A DNA stretch of 10,235 bases from Xanthoparmelia taractica (GCA_033085395.1 JANQBS010000641.1:1-10235), one strand, 5' to 3'. Positions 1 through 7,362 are shown, counted from the stretch's first letter. Notes: generated by a model not told the origin, from the letters alone. Made by a program: numbers and translations.

Positions 1-258
1 ACTAGAAATTTCTTAGATTATTTTATAATACCAGCACGTCTCTTAGATTATCTTATAAAAATCAAATAATATAATCTTAATATTATATTATACCATGATA
101 TAATATCAACACTCTATATTCTAGATTATCCTAGACCTTTCCGACTCGTATTTATAAGTGATCTAATATAATTCCCTCATGATACTCTTTCATAATATGA
201 TATAATACGATATGGTATGGAATATTTCACTAAATATACTAGATCTCTTCGGCTCGTA
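1..258 (+). mobile_element. Terminal fragment of a hAT-type transposon (same family as the 5304 element)
   Basis: Positions 1-58 and 151-258 match, in reverse complement, the terminal 160 bp of the element that begins at 5304. Position 1 pairs with about 5464 and the terminus at 258 pairs with 5304. Matching landmarks include AGAAATTTC, GATTATT, ATCTAATATAAT and TATAATACGATATGRTATGG. The end at 244-258 (TCTTCGGCTCGTA) is a mutated form of the reverse complement of TACGGGCCGGAAAGA. Differences are mostly transitions. The element body would extend left, outside the window. To the right it abuts a decayed Gypsy gag frame, so it appears to have inserted into the retrotransposon. Confidence 0.7.
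60..150. mobile_element. Short TIR-ended fragment nested in the hAT end
   Basis: Compared with the 5304 copy, about 90 bp are extra here. The block ends in ACCTTTCCGACTCGTA (135-150), a near copy of the MITE right terminus (CCTTTCCGACCCGTA). It is followed by TTTATAAG (151-158). CTTATAAA at 52-59 differs from that by two transitions and could be the other copy of an 8-bp target duplication. The left end shows no recognisable TIR, so this is either a truncated or heavily decayed miniature element. The interior does not match the three MITEs at 1420, 2959 and 5065. Confidence 0.35.
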
Positions 259-960
259 CTTATATTTAGAAATATATTAAAGCGATTTATTTATAATTTA
301 TCTAAAATAATTATATATTATCTTAAATTCGTTATAAGCATTAAGACTATAAATTTCTTATATCTCGAAAGAATAAGATTTAAATATATAGCGTGAATAA
401 TAAGTTTCTTATTAAGTTACTCGTTATAGTCTCGAATTAATTTAGACTTTATAAGAGAAACGAGTTATATATTTAATAACTAATAAATCTCGTAAATTAG
501 ACGTTTATTAATAAACGCGTATTCGATAATCTCGATATCGATGAGAATTTAAACGTAATAAATCTTTTTTTAAAACGTTAGACTTTCTTAAGCTAAGAAT
601 AATTTTAATACGAATAACTTATATCGAATCTCTTTTAAATGGTATAAGAATAGAATCTTATCTTAATTTATAATTATAAATAAGATTATAAATTTCTCGA
701 ATCGAATTATTTAGACTTCGATTTCACGAAATTCTCTTTATTTTAATTTTCTATCTTATTAATTCGATAAGAGAATTAATATTTTAAATAAGCGAATAAT
801 AAGTGTCTCTTCTTATAATAAATATAATAAATATTTTTCTTTTAATTCTTAATAGTCTTTCGCTATTATTACTTTATAATAAAAAAGAAAAGACGTCGAG
901 AAATTAAATTTATTTGAGAAAAGAAGATATTTATAGAATTAAATATAAACGTTACACGCT
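259..960 (-). pseudogene. Degraded C-terminal Gag or Gag-Pol segment of a Ty3/Gypsy element
   Basis: This continues in the same minus-strand frame as the Gag remnant to its right (codon first bases divisible by 3, e.g. 807 and 1401). It can be read for over 200 codons with interruptions only at TAA, TAG or TGA. Basic, Ser- and Arg-rich stretches are compatible with the nucleocapsid-side tail of Gag, and a CCHC knuckle may lie near 760-810, but the cysteines cannot be assigned with confidence. TGA is rare in RIP-damaged DNA anyway, so TAA/TAG-only stops are weak evidence of coding. The frame ends against the hAT terminus at 258. The assignment rests mainly on continuity with the better-supported Gag segment. 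Confidence 0.45.
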
Positions 961-2400
961 TAGAGACTTATATCTTATTTATTATCTTCTTAATCTTCTT
1001 AATTATCTTTTCTTAATATATAATATAATACTTATTATTTATTCGAGTTAAGAATACTTTAAGAGCGAATATTATAATAAACTCGATAGAGAAGTTAGTC
1101 TAAGTCGTACGAAGACGAGAAATAAGCTTTTATTTATATTTCGAAGTTAAGTTTTATTTAATATACTTAATTTTATAGCGAGACGTCTAAAGTCTTAATA
1201 AAAGTCGCTAAATAAAAGATTTTTCTATTTCAAGATCTTATATTTACAGACTCTATTTACTTTATAATTTAAGTTCTTGAATAATTTTTATAGATTATTT
1301 AAAATTTTATTAATAATTTAACAAAGATTAAAGCTTAGACGATAAGATTAAGTATAAATAACTTTAGCTGCTTTTTCACTAGTGCGTGACTTAATGTAAG
1401 CGATTCTAGCTATCTTATTTACGGGTCGGAAAGATGTGGTATATTTGATGGTATGGGATTAGTTTTTCGAATATCATATCGAAAGATATAGGATATCTTA
1501 TACTTCCATTGAGTTTTTAATAAATATATTACGTAATATTTTTTTATATTATAAAAATACGTAAAAAGCTTAAGCGAACGCTTATGTAATTATAAAATTA
1601 TATAAATAGATTAAAAAGATATAATTTTTAAAAAAAGTTAAAAAAAAGTTAAAAACGACTATGTTCAACAGATACCACACCTTTCCGACCCGTAAATTCT
1701 TATTATTAAAATAATCTTAATTAATCTTTAACTTATTAGATATTTAATTAATTTAATTATTTTATTAAGATTCTTTATTATCGATTAATATTAAAAGATA
1801 AGAGAACTTTTTAAAGCGTCTAGCTAAGATTTGAATCTATATCGAATTAATAAATCTCTTACAACATCTTCGAAGTTGATTCTAAATGTCCTGCACTTAT
1901 TATTATAGATAATTATAAGCTACTTAAAGCCGATCGAGTGTAGTCCTAGTCTTCTTCTTCTTTTTTAATTCTTTTTTATATTTTAGCTTATAATTTAAAT
2001 TTTCTTTAAGTAAAAAATCGTATAATTAAATAACTTTTATTTTAAAATCGCGTTATTCGCGAAGCTTATTTAAAATAATTAGAAACTCTTTAAAATTCGT
2101 ATTTACTTATTAAATTAGCTATTTTTAAGTAATTATATTTTAGGCGAAAATAAGATTCTTAAGCGCTCGAAGAATATTTTTAAATAATATAGATATTCGT
2201 TAATTTAAAGTATTTTTAAGGTGACGTTCTAAATTAAAAGATAGCGTAGAATAAATTACGAGATCTATGCTCACCTAAGAATCTCTCGCGTTCTACTTCG
2301 TATTATAAGATATTTTATAAAGATTATAAATAGATCGTCCAGTATATAATATTAAGATATCGTTTAATTTTATTAAAAAAAATTTTTTCTTTAATCTTTT
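961..2400 (-). pseudogene. RIP-degraded Ty3/Gypsy Gag, split by a MITE
   Basis: This is the capsid-type Gag of an LTR retrotransposon, which packages element RNA in virus-like particles. On the minus strand, after the MITE at 1420-1694, codons from 1419 down read NKIARIAYIKSRTSEKAAK, like the fungal Gag motif around 'kiayv.sRl.GkAa'. At 1177-1230 they read KNLLFSDFY-stop-DFRRLA, like the 'gtlsfsdFyaeFqrLa' core of fungal Gypsy Gag. Upstream of the MITE the same frame gives DYFNNK, which joins to the downstream part as in 'NADHFp.ek.kiayv'. A Gln-rich, probably coiled-coil N-terminal part runs from about 2340 to 1860. Many stops (TAA/TAG) are explained by C-to-T changes in CAA/CAG or G-to-A changes in TGG. 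No start codon can be assigned. Known of the family: Gag precedes Pol. Here Pol, if present, would lie left of the window. Confidence 0.72.
1420..1694 (+). mobile_element. hAT-like MITE, copy 1 (275 bp)
   Basis: This is a non-autonomous element with terminal inverted repeats: left TACGGGTCGGAAAGATGTGG, right end the complement of TACGGGTCGGAAAGGTGTGG (one mismatch). It is collinear over its whole length with the copy at 2959-3232. Internal landmarks are a near-palindrome TAAGCGAACGCTTA, ATTACGTAAT, and A-rich runs near the right end. The flanks are ATCTTATT (1412-1419) and TTCTTATT (1697-1704), an 8-bp target duplication with one difference and two extra bases before the right copy. It interrupts the Gypsy gag frame. 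Insert plus duplication total 285 bp, so the frame on both sides is the same. Compared with copy 2 it carries more T and A, so it has had more RIP. Confidence 0.88.
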
Positions 2401-2958
2401 AAATAGAATTATTTTTTTACGTAGAATTCGATTAAGTTAAAATTAAAATTAATACGATAAGAACGAATTTAATTAAGTTTATAATAAGTGTCTTAGATCG
2501 ATTAAAATATAAGTAATAATTATTTAAATAAAATATATTTATCAACGAATAGACTTTAGAGAATACTCTATTAATACGAGATATCGAGAAGTAAGTTATA
2601 TAAGAGATATTAATCGGCGAATATGCACAACTTTAATTACTATATTAATTAATAATAAAACGATTAAATCGTACTAGAAACACGTTTAGAGTATATTAAT
2701 TAATAGACTAATCGCGTGACTTATAATCGCGTCGCGGGATTAAGTGTTAAGTAAGTTATATTAAATAGATATTAAGATTATATTGATTTTATAGTGAGAT
2801 TCTTTGCGAAAAGCGTGTGCATTTATTTCTTAATCGTTCGATATGTTATAAAGATTAAGAATCGTTAAGATATAGTTCTTTAGTCTATCTAAATAATCGA
2901 TGTAAATTGATTTTAATTATAGTGCGCTATTAATATTCAACTAGGGGAAAGATACTTC
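2401..2958. other. Non-coding stretch, probably Gypsy leader or LTR
   Basis: No coding remnant was recognised here. It lies between the apparent Gag start (minus strand, near 2400) and MITE copy 2. A 13-bp direct repeat AAGTAAGTTATAT occurs at 2589-2601 and 2749-2761. Around 2700-2760 and 2800-2830 some CpA, TpG and G/C-rich words survive (CGCGTGACTT, CGCGTCGCGGG, GTGTGCAT), so RIP is lighter here. By position it could be 5' leader or LTR of the minus-strand Gypsy element, but no LTR boundary or primer-binding site can be fixed. Confidence 0.4.
2951..2958 (+). repeat. Target-site duplication of MITE copy 2, left
   Basis: GATACTTC lies directly before the TIR and is repeated exactly directly after the element at 3233-3240. 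An exact 8-bp duplication is typical of the hAT superfamily and rules out TA-duplicating Tc1/mariner elements. Confidence 0.93.
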
Positions 2959-3232
2959 TACGGGTCGGAAAGGTGTGGTATATTTGATGGTATGGGACCA
3001 GTTTTTCGAATATCATACCGAAAGATATGATATCCCATACTCTCATTAGGTTTTTAATAAATATATTACGTAATATTTTTTTATATTATACAAATACGTA
3101 AAAAGCTTAAGCGAACGCTTATATAATTATAAAATTCTATAAATAGATTAAAAAGATATAATTTTTTAAAAAAAGTTAAAAAAAAGTTAAAAACGACTAT
3201 GTTCAACAGATACCACACCTTTCCGACCCGTA
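2959..3232 (+). mobile_element. hAT-like MITE, copy 2 (274 bp, best preserved)
   Basis: The TIRs are perfect over 23 bp (2959-2981 and 3210-3232), beginning TACGGGTCGGAAAGGTGTGG. The element is flanked by the exact 8-bp duplication GATACTTC. No protein is encoded. The left subterminal part can fold: GTATGGGA (2990-2997) pairs with TCCCATAC (3033-3040), and inside it ATATCATA (3010-3017) pairs with TATGATAT (3026-3033). A central near-palindrome TAAGCGAACGCTTA sits at 3108-3121. A-rich, AAAAAGTTAA-type direct repeats precede the right TIR. It retains more CpA and TpG than copies 1 and 3, so it is the youngest or least-RIPed copy. A hAT transposase supplied in trans would be needed for movement. 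Confidence 0.93.
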
Positions 3233-3240
3233 GATACTTC
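3233..3240 (+). repeat. Target-site duplication of MITE copy 2, right
   Basis: GATACTTC is identical to 2951-2958 and begins directly after the terminal ...GACCCGTA. Confidence 0.93.
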
Positions 3241-3505
3241 GTATAATTTGAGAGCTATCTTACTATGATTTCTTTAATCTCGCTTGCTTACAAGTCTTTA
3301 GTAATTTTATATAGTTTAGATCTTCTAATAGTACGTTTATATAATTTAAGAGATATTAGTTTTAAAATAATATATATTAGTGTCTTTCGAAGTCGTCGAT
3401 TACATTATAAACGAATTCTTTTAACTCGCACGTCCCACGAGCGTAATAAGAAAATAAGACTTAATTTAATATTAGAACTATAATTAGATTAACTTAATAA
3501 TAATA
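3241..3505. other. Non-coding stretch, probably part of LTR or leader
   Basis: No family-level coding signal was found on either strand. A 72-codon open frame (3265-3483, plus strand) exists here but looks fortuitous. The stretch lies between MITE copy 2 and the LTR-like boundary, so it is most simply the right part of the sequence into which copy 2 inserted. It retains a few CpA/TpG words near 3275-3295 and 3425-3445. Confidence 0.4.
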
Positions 3506-3643
3506 TATAACGAATAAATTAAGTCTAAGGAGAAATTATCTATCTAGAAAGAAATATCTACGAGAAACGCCAAGGCCTATAGAGGCTAGTCCCGATTGGG
3601 AAGGTAAGCCGACTTGGTGTTGCAGGTCTATGTGATCGTTACA
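3506..3643 (-). repeat. Possible Gypsy LTR (minus strand), boundaries tentative
   Basis: Read on the minus strand, the Pol remnant is followed by TAGTGTAACGATCACA. The LTR would start at TGTAACG (3643 downwards), a common kind of start for fungal Gypsy LTRs (TG...CA, often TGTAAC). TATAACG at 3506-3512 on the plus strand could be the RIP-damaged matching end, giving about 138 bp with TGTAACG-type inverted ends. There is no second LTR copy in the window to prove it. A longer LTR extending toward 2400 is equally possible. Confidence 0.3.
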
Positions 3644-3647
3644 CTAG
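3565..3647. other. GC-rich, RIP-sparing island with potential stem-loops
   Basis: About 83 bp with roughly half G+C and ordinary CpA/TpG content, surrounded by very AT-rich RIPed DNA. It can fold: AACGCCAAG (3566-3574) pairs with CTTGGTGTT (3613-3621) apart from one G.T pair. Two small hairpins lie inside: GCCT/AGGC (3575-3586) and TCCC/GGGA with loop GATT (3590-3601). Read on the minus strand it lies directly after the Pol remnant and around the proposed LTR start. I do not recognise it as a tRNA, 5S rRNA or snRNA. Possible explanations are a conserved LTR or leader structure, a recent unique insertion, or a small structured RNA. Confidence 0.5.
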
Positions 3648-3689
3648 TAATACTTTAATCGCTTTAATTTCTTTTTTTATTACGATAAC

Positions 3690-5021
3690 TCGAAATTTAA
3701 CTTCTTATAATTAGAATTTTTTTATTTTTAAGCTCTTTTTTAAAATTAGTTAATTTTCGAGTTTTTTTTTTAATATATATTTCTTATACTTTTTATACTC
3801 GTAATCTCTATTTATTAAACTTATTAATTATATTTTACGTATTATTTATAACTTTTTTATTAAGCTATTTATTATACTCTTTAAAATAATCTTCTTATCG
3901 AATAAGATATTCTATCTCGTTCTTTCGAGTACGTTTCTTATATATAAACTTTATCGAGTATTCTTTATTCTCGTTTATAAGCTTAGAAATAAAATATTTA
4001 AAAATATCTAAATCTTCTAATTCTTATTAATACGATTTTAATAATAATATATAAAAGACGAGATAAATTCAATAAAATAGTAATAATTATAGTTAATACG
4101 CTTACTTATTAATATACTTTTATATTCGAAAGAGATTAATTAACCTATTAGAAAGTTTTTTATTTAATTTCTTTTACTTTAAAGTCTTTATAAAAAGTAT
4201 AATAAGATTATTATAATTAAACGTTTACGATTTATAATTCTTATTATAAGACTTCGCTTACATTTTTTATACGCTTTATTAATATTTCTTAAACTTTTAT
4301 TAAATCGTATTAATTTCTTTAATATATTCTTTCGTCACGAATATTTCTCTCTTAATAACGCTATTCTTAGCGATTAACTTAAGTTCTAATTCATAGTCGT
4401 ATATTATAAGAAATAATAATCTATCGTTTTATACTCGCTTCGATAATACGCGAATTTAATAATTAATAGAAGATCTATCTAATCGTCTTATCGCTCTAAA
4501 TAATATATTCTAAAATAGTATTTTAAAATTTAATTTTATTATTTCGTTTATTCGTTAATTCAAGAATAAAATATAATACTTAATATACGCTTCGTATATA
4601 ATTAATAATAAATTTTCGATTAAAACGCACTTATAAAAATAGATTCTCGATTTATAATAATATCTTTAGATACTTTATATCGAAGAGCGATTTTATTTAT
4701 AAATAACTTCTCGAGTTATACTATATCGATTATCTTATTACTTTAATATATCTATTAATTATTATAAGAATCGTATTATAACGCTATTCGTACGCTTAGT
4801 TAAAGAAAGATTTATTATAAAATTTATCGTAAATTTTTTTTATAAATTAGTAAATAGCGAAAATATACTTAACTTACTATAGAGACGATAACTTTTTATC
4901 TTTACATGCTAATAGATATCGTATATATAAATATACTTTATAATATCTACTTTTAGTATCTTATTAATATCGAAATATCTCGTCGTAGAGTTATCGTAAT
5001 AACGCTTTAATACCTCTTTAC
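3690..5021 (-). pseudogene. RIP-degraded Ty3/Gypsy chromovirus Pol: integrase plus chromodomain
   Basis: Integrase inserts element cDNA, and the chromodomain targets heterochromatin. Order on the minus strand: a zinc-binding-like stretch ending at ACK (4901-4909); the core segment with ...NTILIIINRYIKV, where family ILVVVDR.tK has catalytic Asp and here AAT (Asn) stands at 4754-4756; a GPF/Y-like module with NLF at 4129-4137 (GGT to AAT, CCC to CTC); the IYLVFYILLLKSY segment at 4030-4068, matching 'iHPVFHVSLLkPY' by single C-to-T changes; then a chromodomain with EYLIR-stop-EDY near 3890-3918 (stop from TGG). A basic Lys-rich tail runs to about 3690. The reading frame changes between about 4750 and 4400, so at least one indel is present. 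RT and RNase H are missing: the gene is cut at 5021 by MITE copy 3. The domain order identifies a chromovirus. Confidence 0.82.
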
Positions 5022-5107
5022 TACGAGTCGGAAAGGTGTGATATCTATTGAACATAGTCGTTTTTACGGGTCGGAAAGGTGTGATATCTGTTAAATATAG
5101 TCGTTTT
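5022..5107 (-). repeat. Tandem duplication of a 43-bp MITE terminus
   Basis: Two adjacent 43-bp units, 5022-5064 and 5065-5107, both begin with the TIR (TACGAGTCGGAAAGGTGTGA and TACGGGTCGGAAAGGTGTGA) and end in TAGTCGTTTT. They differ at four positions, all transitions. The second unit continues into the body of MITE copy 3. The first stops at the same internal point and restarts, so copy 3 has a doubled terminus. Confidence 0.88.
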
Positions 5108-5303
5108 TAACTTTTTTTTAACTTTTTTTAAAAAATTATATCTTTTTAATCTATTTATATAATTTTATAATTACATAAGCGTTCGCTTAAGCTTTTTACG
5201 TATTTTTATAATATAAAAAAGTATTACGTAATATATTTATTAAAAACTTAATGAGAGTATGGAATATCTTATACCTTTCGATATGATATTTGAAAACTGG
5301 TTC
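5065..5303 (-). mobile_element. hAT-like MITE, copy 3 (inverted, truncated)
   Basis: This is the reverse complement of the MITE seen at 1420 and 2959. It has the same AACTTTTTTT runs, the same TAAGCGTTCGCTTA centre and the same ATTACGTAAT. It matches copy 2 from its right end back to about position 2995 of that copy. It then stops after ACTGGTTC (5296-5303), where the final 36 bp and the second TIR are missing. A different terminus, TACGGGCCGGAAAGATC, starts at 5304. The break is therefore explained by insertion of the hAT element. The MITE itself sits in the Gypsy integrase remnant. Confidence 0.88.
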
Positions 5304-5435
5304 TACGGGCCGGAAAGATCTGATATATTTAATAGGATATCCCATATCATATCGTATTATATTATATTATAGAAGGATATTATAAAGGGATTATATTAGA
5401 TTACTTATAAAGATATAAGATAAGAAATTACTAAT

Positions 5436-5486
5436 ATTATAGAATAATCTGGGAAATTTCTAATATATGTAGAAATATTCTATAAT
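5436..5486. repeat. Subterminal inverted repeat in the hAT element
   Basis: ATTATAGAATA (5436-5446) and TATTCTATAAT (5476-5486) are perfect 11-bp inverted copies around a 29-bp loop that contains the palindrome GAAATTTC. It lies inside the segment shared with, or just beyond, the window-start copy. Hairpins near ends are common in hAT and MITE elements; in such AT-rich DNA chance cannot be excluded. Confidence 0.5.
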
Positions 5487-5619
5487 GTAGATTATTTCTT
5501 ATATTAGGTGGCGAATAAGATAAAAATTACTTCTTACGCTAATTATTAGTATTAATATAAATTCTCGTCTTACGAATCTATATATATTAAATATTAATAA
5601 TAATTAGAATAATAATTAG

Positions 5620-7060
5620 AATTTATATATCTTAGCTAAAGTTATTAATAGATTTTTTCCTTATCTTTGAATAGCGTTCTATTCCTTTAAATTATATTAG
5701 CTTTTTTAAAAATTCTCGTTAATTAAGCTAACGCGAATCTTATTAAGAAGCTTTTATAAGAATAATTAAATAATATACGTTATATAGAGAATATATTTAA
5801 GATTTCTTATATTCTACTCTTTAAGATTAAGTAAATTATTAAACTCGCTTTATAAAAGAACCTCGATTAAATTACGAAAGAGTGTATTATTATTAGTCGT
5901 ATTATTAGTTATTAAAGCTATAATTCGCGCCTTAAATATATGCTTCTTTAGAATTAATTATACGAGACTTATAAACTTCGTATTAATATATTTATTCTCG
6001 ACGTATTCGAATTTTAAAAGCTTTTTATAATATCTTTAATCGTAATTAATAAAGAAGTTAAAAAGTATAAAATACGATTAACGATTATTAGTCGATTAGC
6101 TATCTAAGGCTAAAGATATCTTAATATTATTATTTAATAAACTTATATATAAACTTAACTTAATCTCTTTAATTTTAGAAAGTAATCGATTTTTAATTAT
6201 AAATATAGAATTTATATTTACGAGAGAATTAAGATAGCGAAAGATTCGTAATATCTCTAAGTTATCGATAATAGCAAATAAGATATCTATAGCTATAATT
6301 CAACGACGAAATTACTCGAGAAAGTTCGCGCGAGTAAGATATCTATCATTTAACTTTATCTTAATATCTTTTTTTAATCGTCTCTAAAGCGTAAGATATT
6401 AACTCTAATTATTATTCTAATTATTAAAAATTAAATAAATTAAATAATCATTATATCTATCGTTAATAGTTCTTAATAATTATTATCTACTAAAATATAT
6501 TAAGACTCGATTTTCGTACGTATACTTTCAATTTAAGATATAAATTTATACTTATAATATTATAATCTATTAATAAGCAAATAATAATATTATTATAATA
6601 ATAACATATAATATATAACTCTTCAATAGATCGAAGAACGAAGTCTTAAAAATATTTTTATTTTGTAGTCTTTCGAATTATAGAGTCTTAGTTCACTCTC
6701 TATCGACGATTGAGATTCTTAATCTAATTTCTAACTATTTAATTTATCTTTAATTATTAATTTATTTATATATTATACTTAACTTCGTTATAAATAAAGT
6801 AGGGTTTTTTATTTTTAGACTCTAATTTCTCTAAAATAGTAGCGAAAGTATCTTAAATCTCGTCGAAAGAATAATCGTCGATAGCTATAATACTATCTGC
6901 GATATTAGACGATATAGTATTGACTACAATATCGTACGATATAGAACTAATTATAATATCGAACGATATAGCACTAGCTACGATATCGGATAATATAATA
7001 AAATTTAAGACTTAAGAGAAAATATAATCGCTTAAATAAAGATAGATAATATTTATAAAA
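5620..7060 (-). pseudogene. RIP-degraded hAT-family transposase (N-terminal and core)
   Basis: The protein cuts and pastes the element by binding its TIRs. Readable in order on the minus strand: a Ser/Ile-rich, 9-residue repeated N-terminal part (6884-6991); a possible BED-type zinc finger near 6540-6610 (Cys codon at 4604+2000, i.e. 6604-6606, the next Cys seen as TAT); FLE-stop-FRR-stop-IIAIDILFAIID around 6270-6325, like 'F...lvrWiv..h.pFs.ve'; ISLALDS-stop-STNN with Asp at 6102-6104, like the 'isfDlWts.n' motif carrying a catalytic Asp; and ITNNTTNN near 5890-5912, like 'itTDNAsNN', with the second Asp now AAT (5904-5906). ENF-stop-KS-stop and LAKI near 5630-5700 fit the region after it. 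The frame differs between N-terminal and core parts (shift near 6380-6500). The C-terminal dimerisation region is absent. It is inactive. Confidence 0.78.
6884..6991. repeat. 27-bp minisatellite, four units
   Basis: Four head-to-tail units of exactly 27 bp at 6884-6910, 6911-6937, 6938-6964 and 6965-6991 share the pattern GATATAGNACTANNTAYRATATCGNAY; the first unit is the most diverged. Because 27 is divisible by three, the array encodes a nine-residue repeat on the minus strand (SDIVASAIS, FDIIISSIS, YDIVVNTIS), in the frame of the transposase N-terminus. CpA and TpG survive here more often than around it. Confidence 0.82.
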
Positions 7061-7362
7061 AATATAGAATATTATAAGAGACGCGTCTTTTACTAATACT
7101 TAGCTTTAAATCTAGCTTTAACTATTTAAAATTAATAATTTATACGGAGACTATATAATATATAAACTAATATATAAGATAAATATCTCTTCGTTATAGC
7201 GTATTAATTAAATTTTAATAAATGCTAATAAAAGAAATAAGAATTAATAAGTATAAGAAGATAAGAGTAAAGAGTTCAAGCGCGCGAGAGATTAATTCTC
7301 TAATATAGCTATGCGATAATATTAGTCGCTAATAAGTTAACTTAATAAGAGAATTTAATAAG
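7061..7362. other. AT-rich stretch without recognised gene
   Basis: No protein family is recognisable on either strand, and no TIR for the hAT element to the left was found. It may be the upstream end of the transposase gene or older repeat DNA. Confidence 0.4.

Larger units (their letters stand above)
5304..7060 (-). mobile_element. Larger hAT transposon, internally deleted, one end visible
   Basis: The left terminus TACGGGCCGGAAAGATCTGA (5304-5323) is close to the MITE TIR but has its own interior. The first 160 bp recur inverted at 1-258, so it is a repeated family. It inserted into MITE copy 3 at ACTGGTTC. A hAT transposase remnant lies on its minus strand. Only about 315 bp separate the last readable transposase codons from the terminus, too little for the C-terminal dimerisation region of the family, so an internal deletion is likely. 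No matching right TIR was found before the window end. The right limit given is simply where the transposase signal fades. Confidence 0.68.

Noticed and set aside
950..956. Second TGTAACG (minus strand) as another LTR boundary
   Set aside because: Similarity to the 3643 site stops after seven bases, and the position falls within a continuous Gag frame.
1828..1900. tRNA-like T-arm (GATTCAAATC on the minus strand) suggesting a tRNA or SINE head
   Set aside because: No matching acceptor, D-arm or anticodon stem. The stretch reads through as part of the Gypsy Gag frame (VQDI...CCKRFINS), which explains it better.
3265..3483. 72-codon ATG-started open frame on the plus strand
   Set aside because: It lies in the non-coding LTR or leader zone, is antisense to the direction of the surrounding Gypsy genes, has a composition typical of random AT-rich DNA (Leu, Ile, Arg, Lys) and resembles no family I know.
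3565..3647. GC-rich island as a tRNA, 5S rRNA or small coding exon
   Set aside because: No tRNA cloverleaf or T-loop, no 5S similarity. The short open frames on both strands are under 30 codons and flanked by stops.
5304..5345. Interpretation that MITE copy 3 merely has an inverted end
   Set aside because: The sequence continues into a different interior that recurs at 1-258, so it is the end of another element and not a flipped piece of the MITE.
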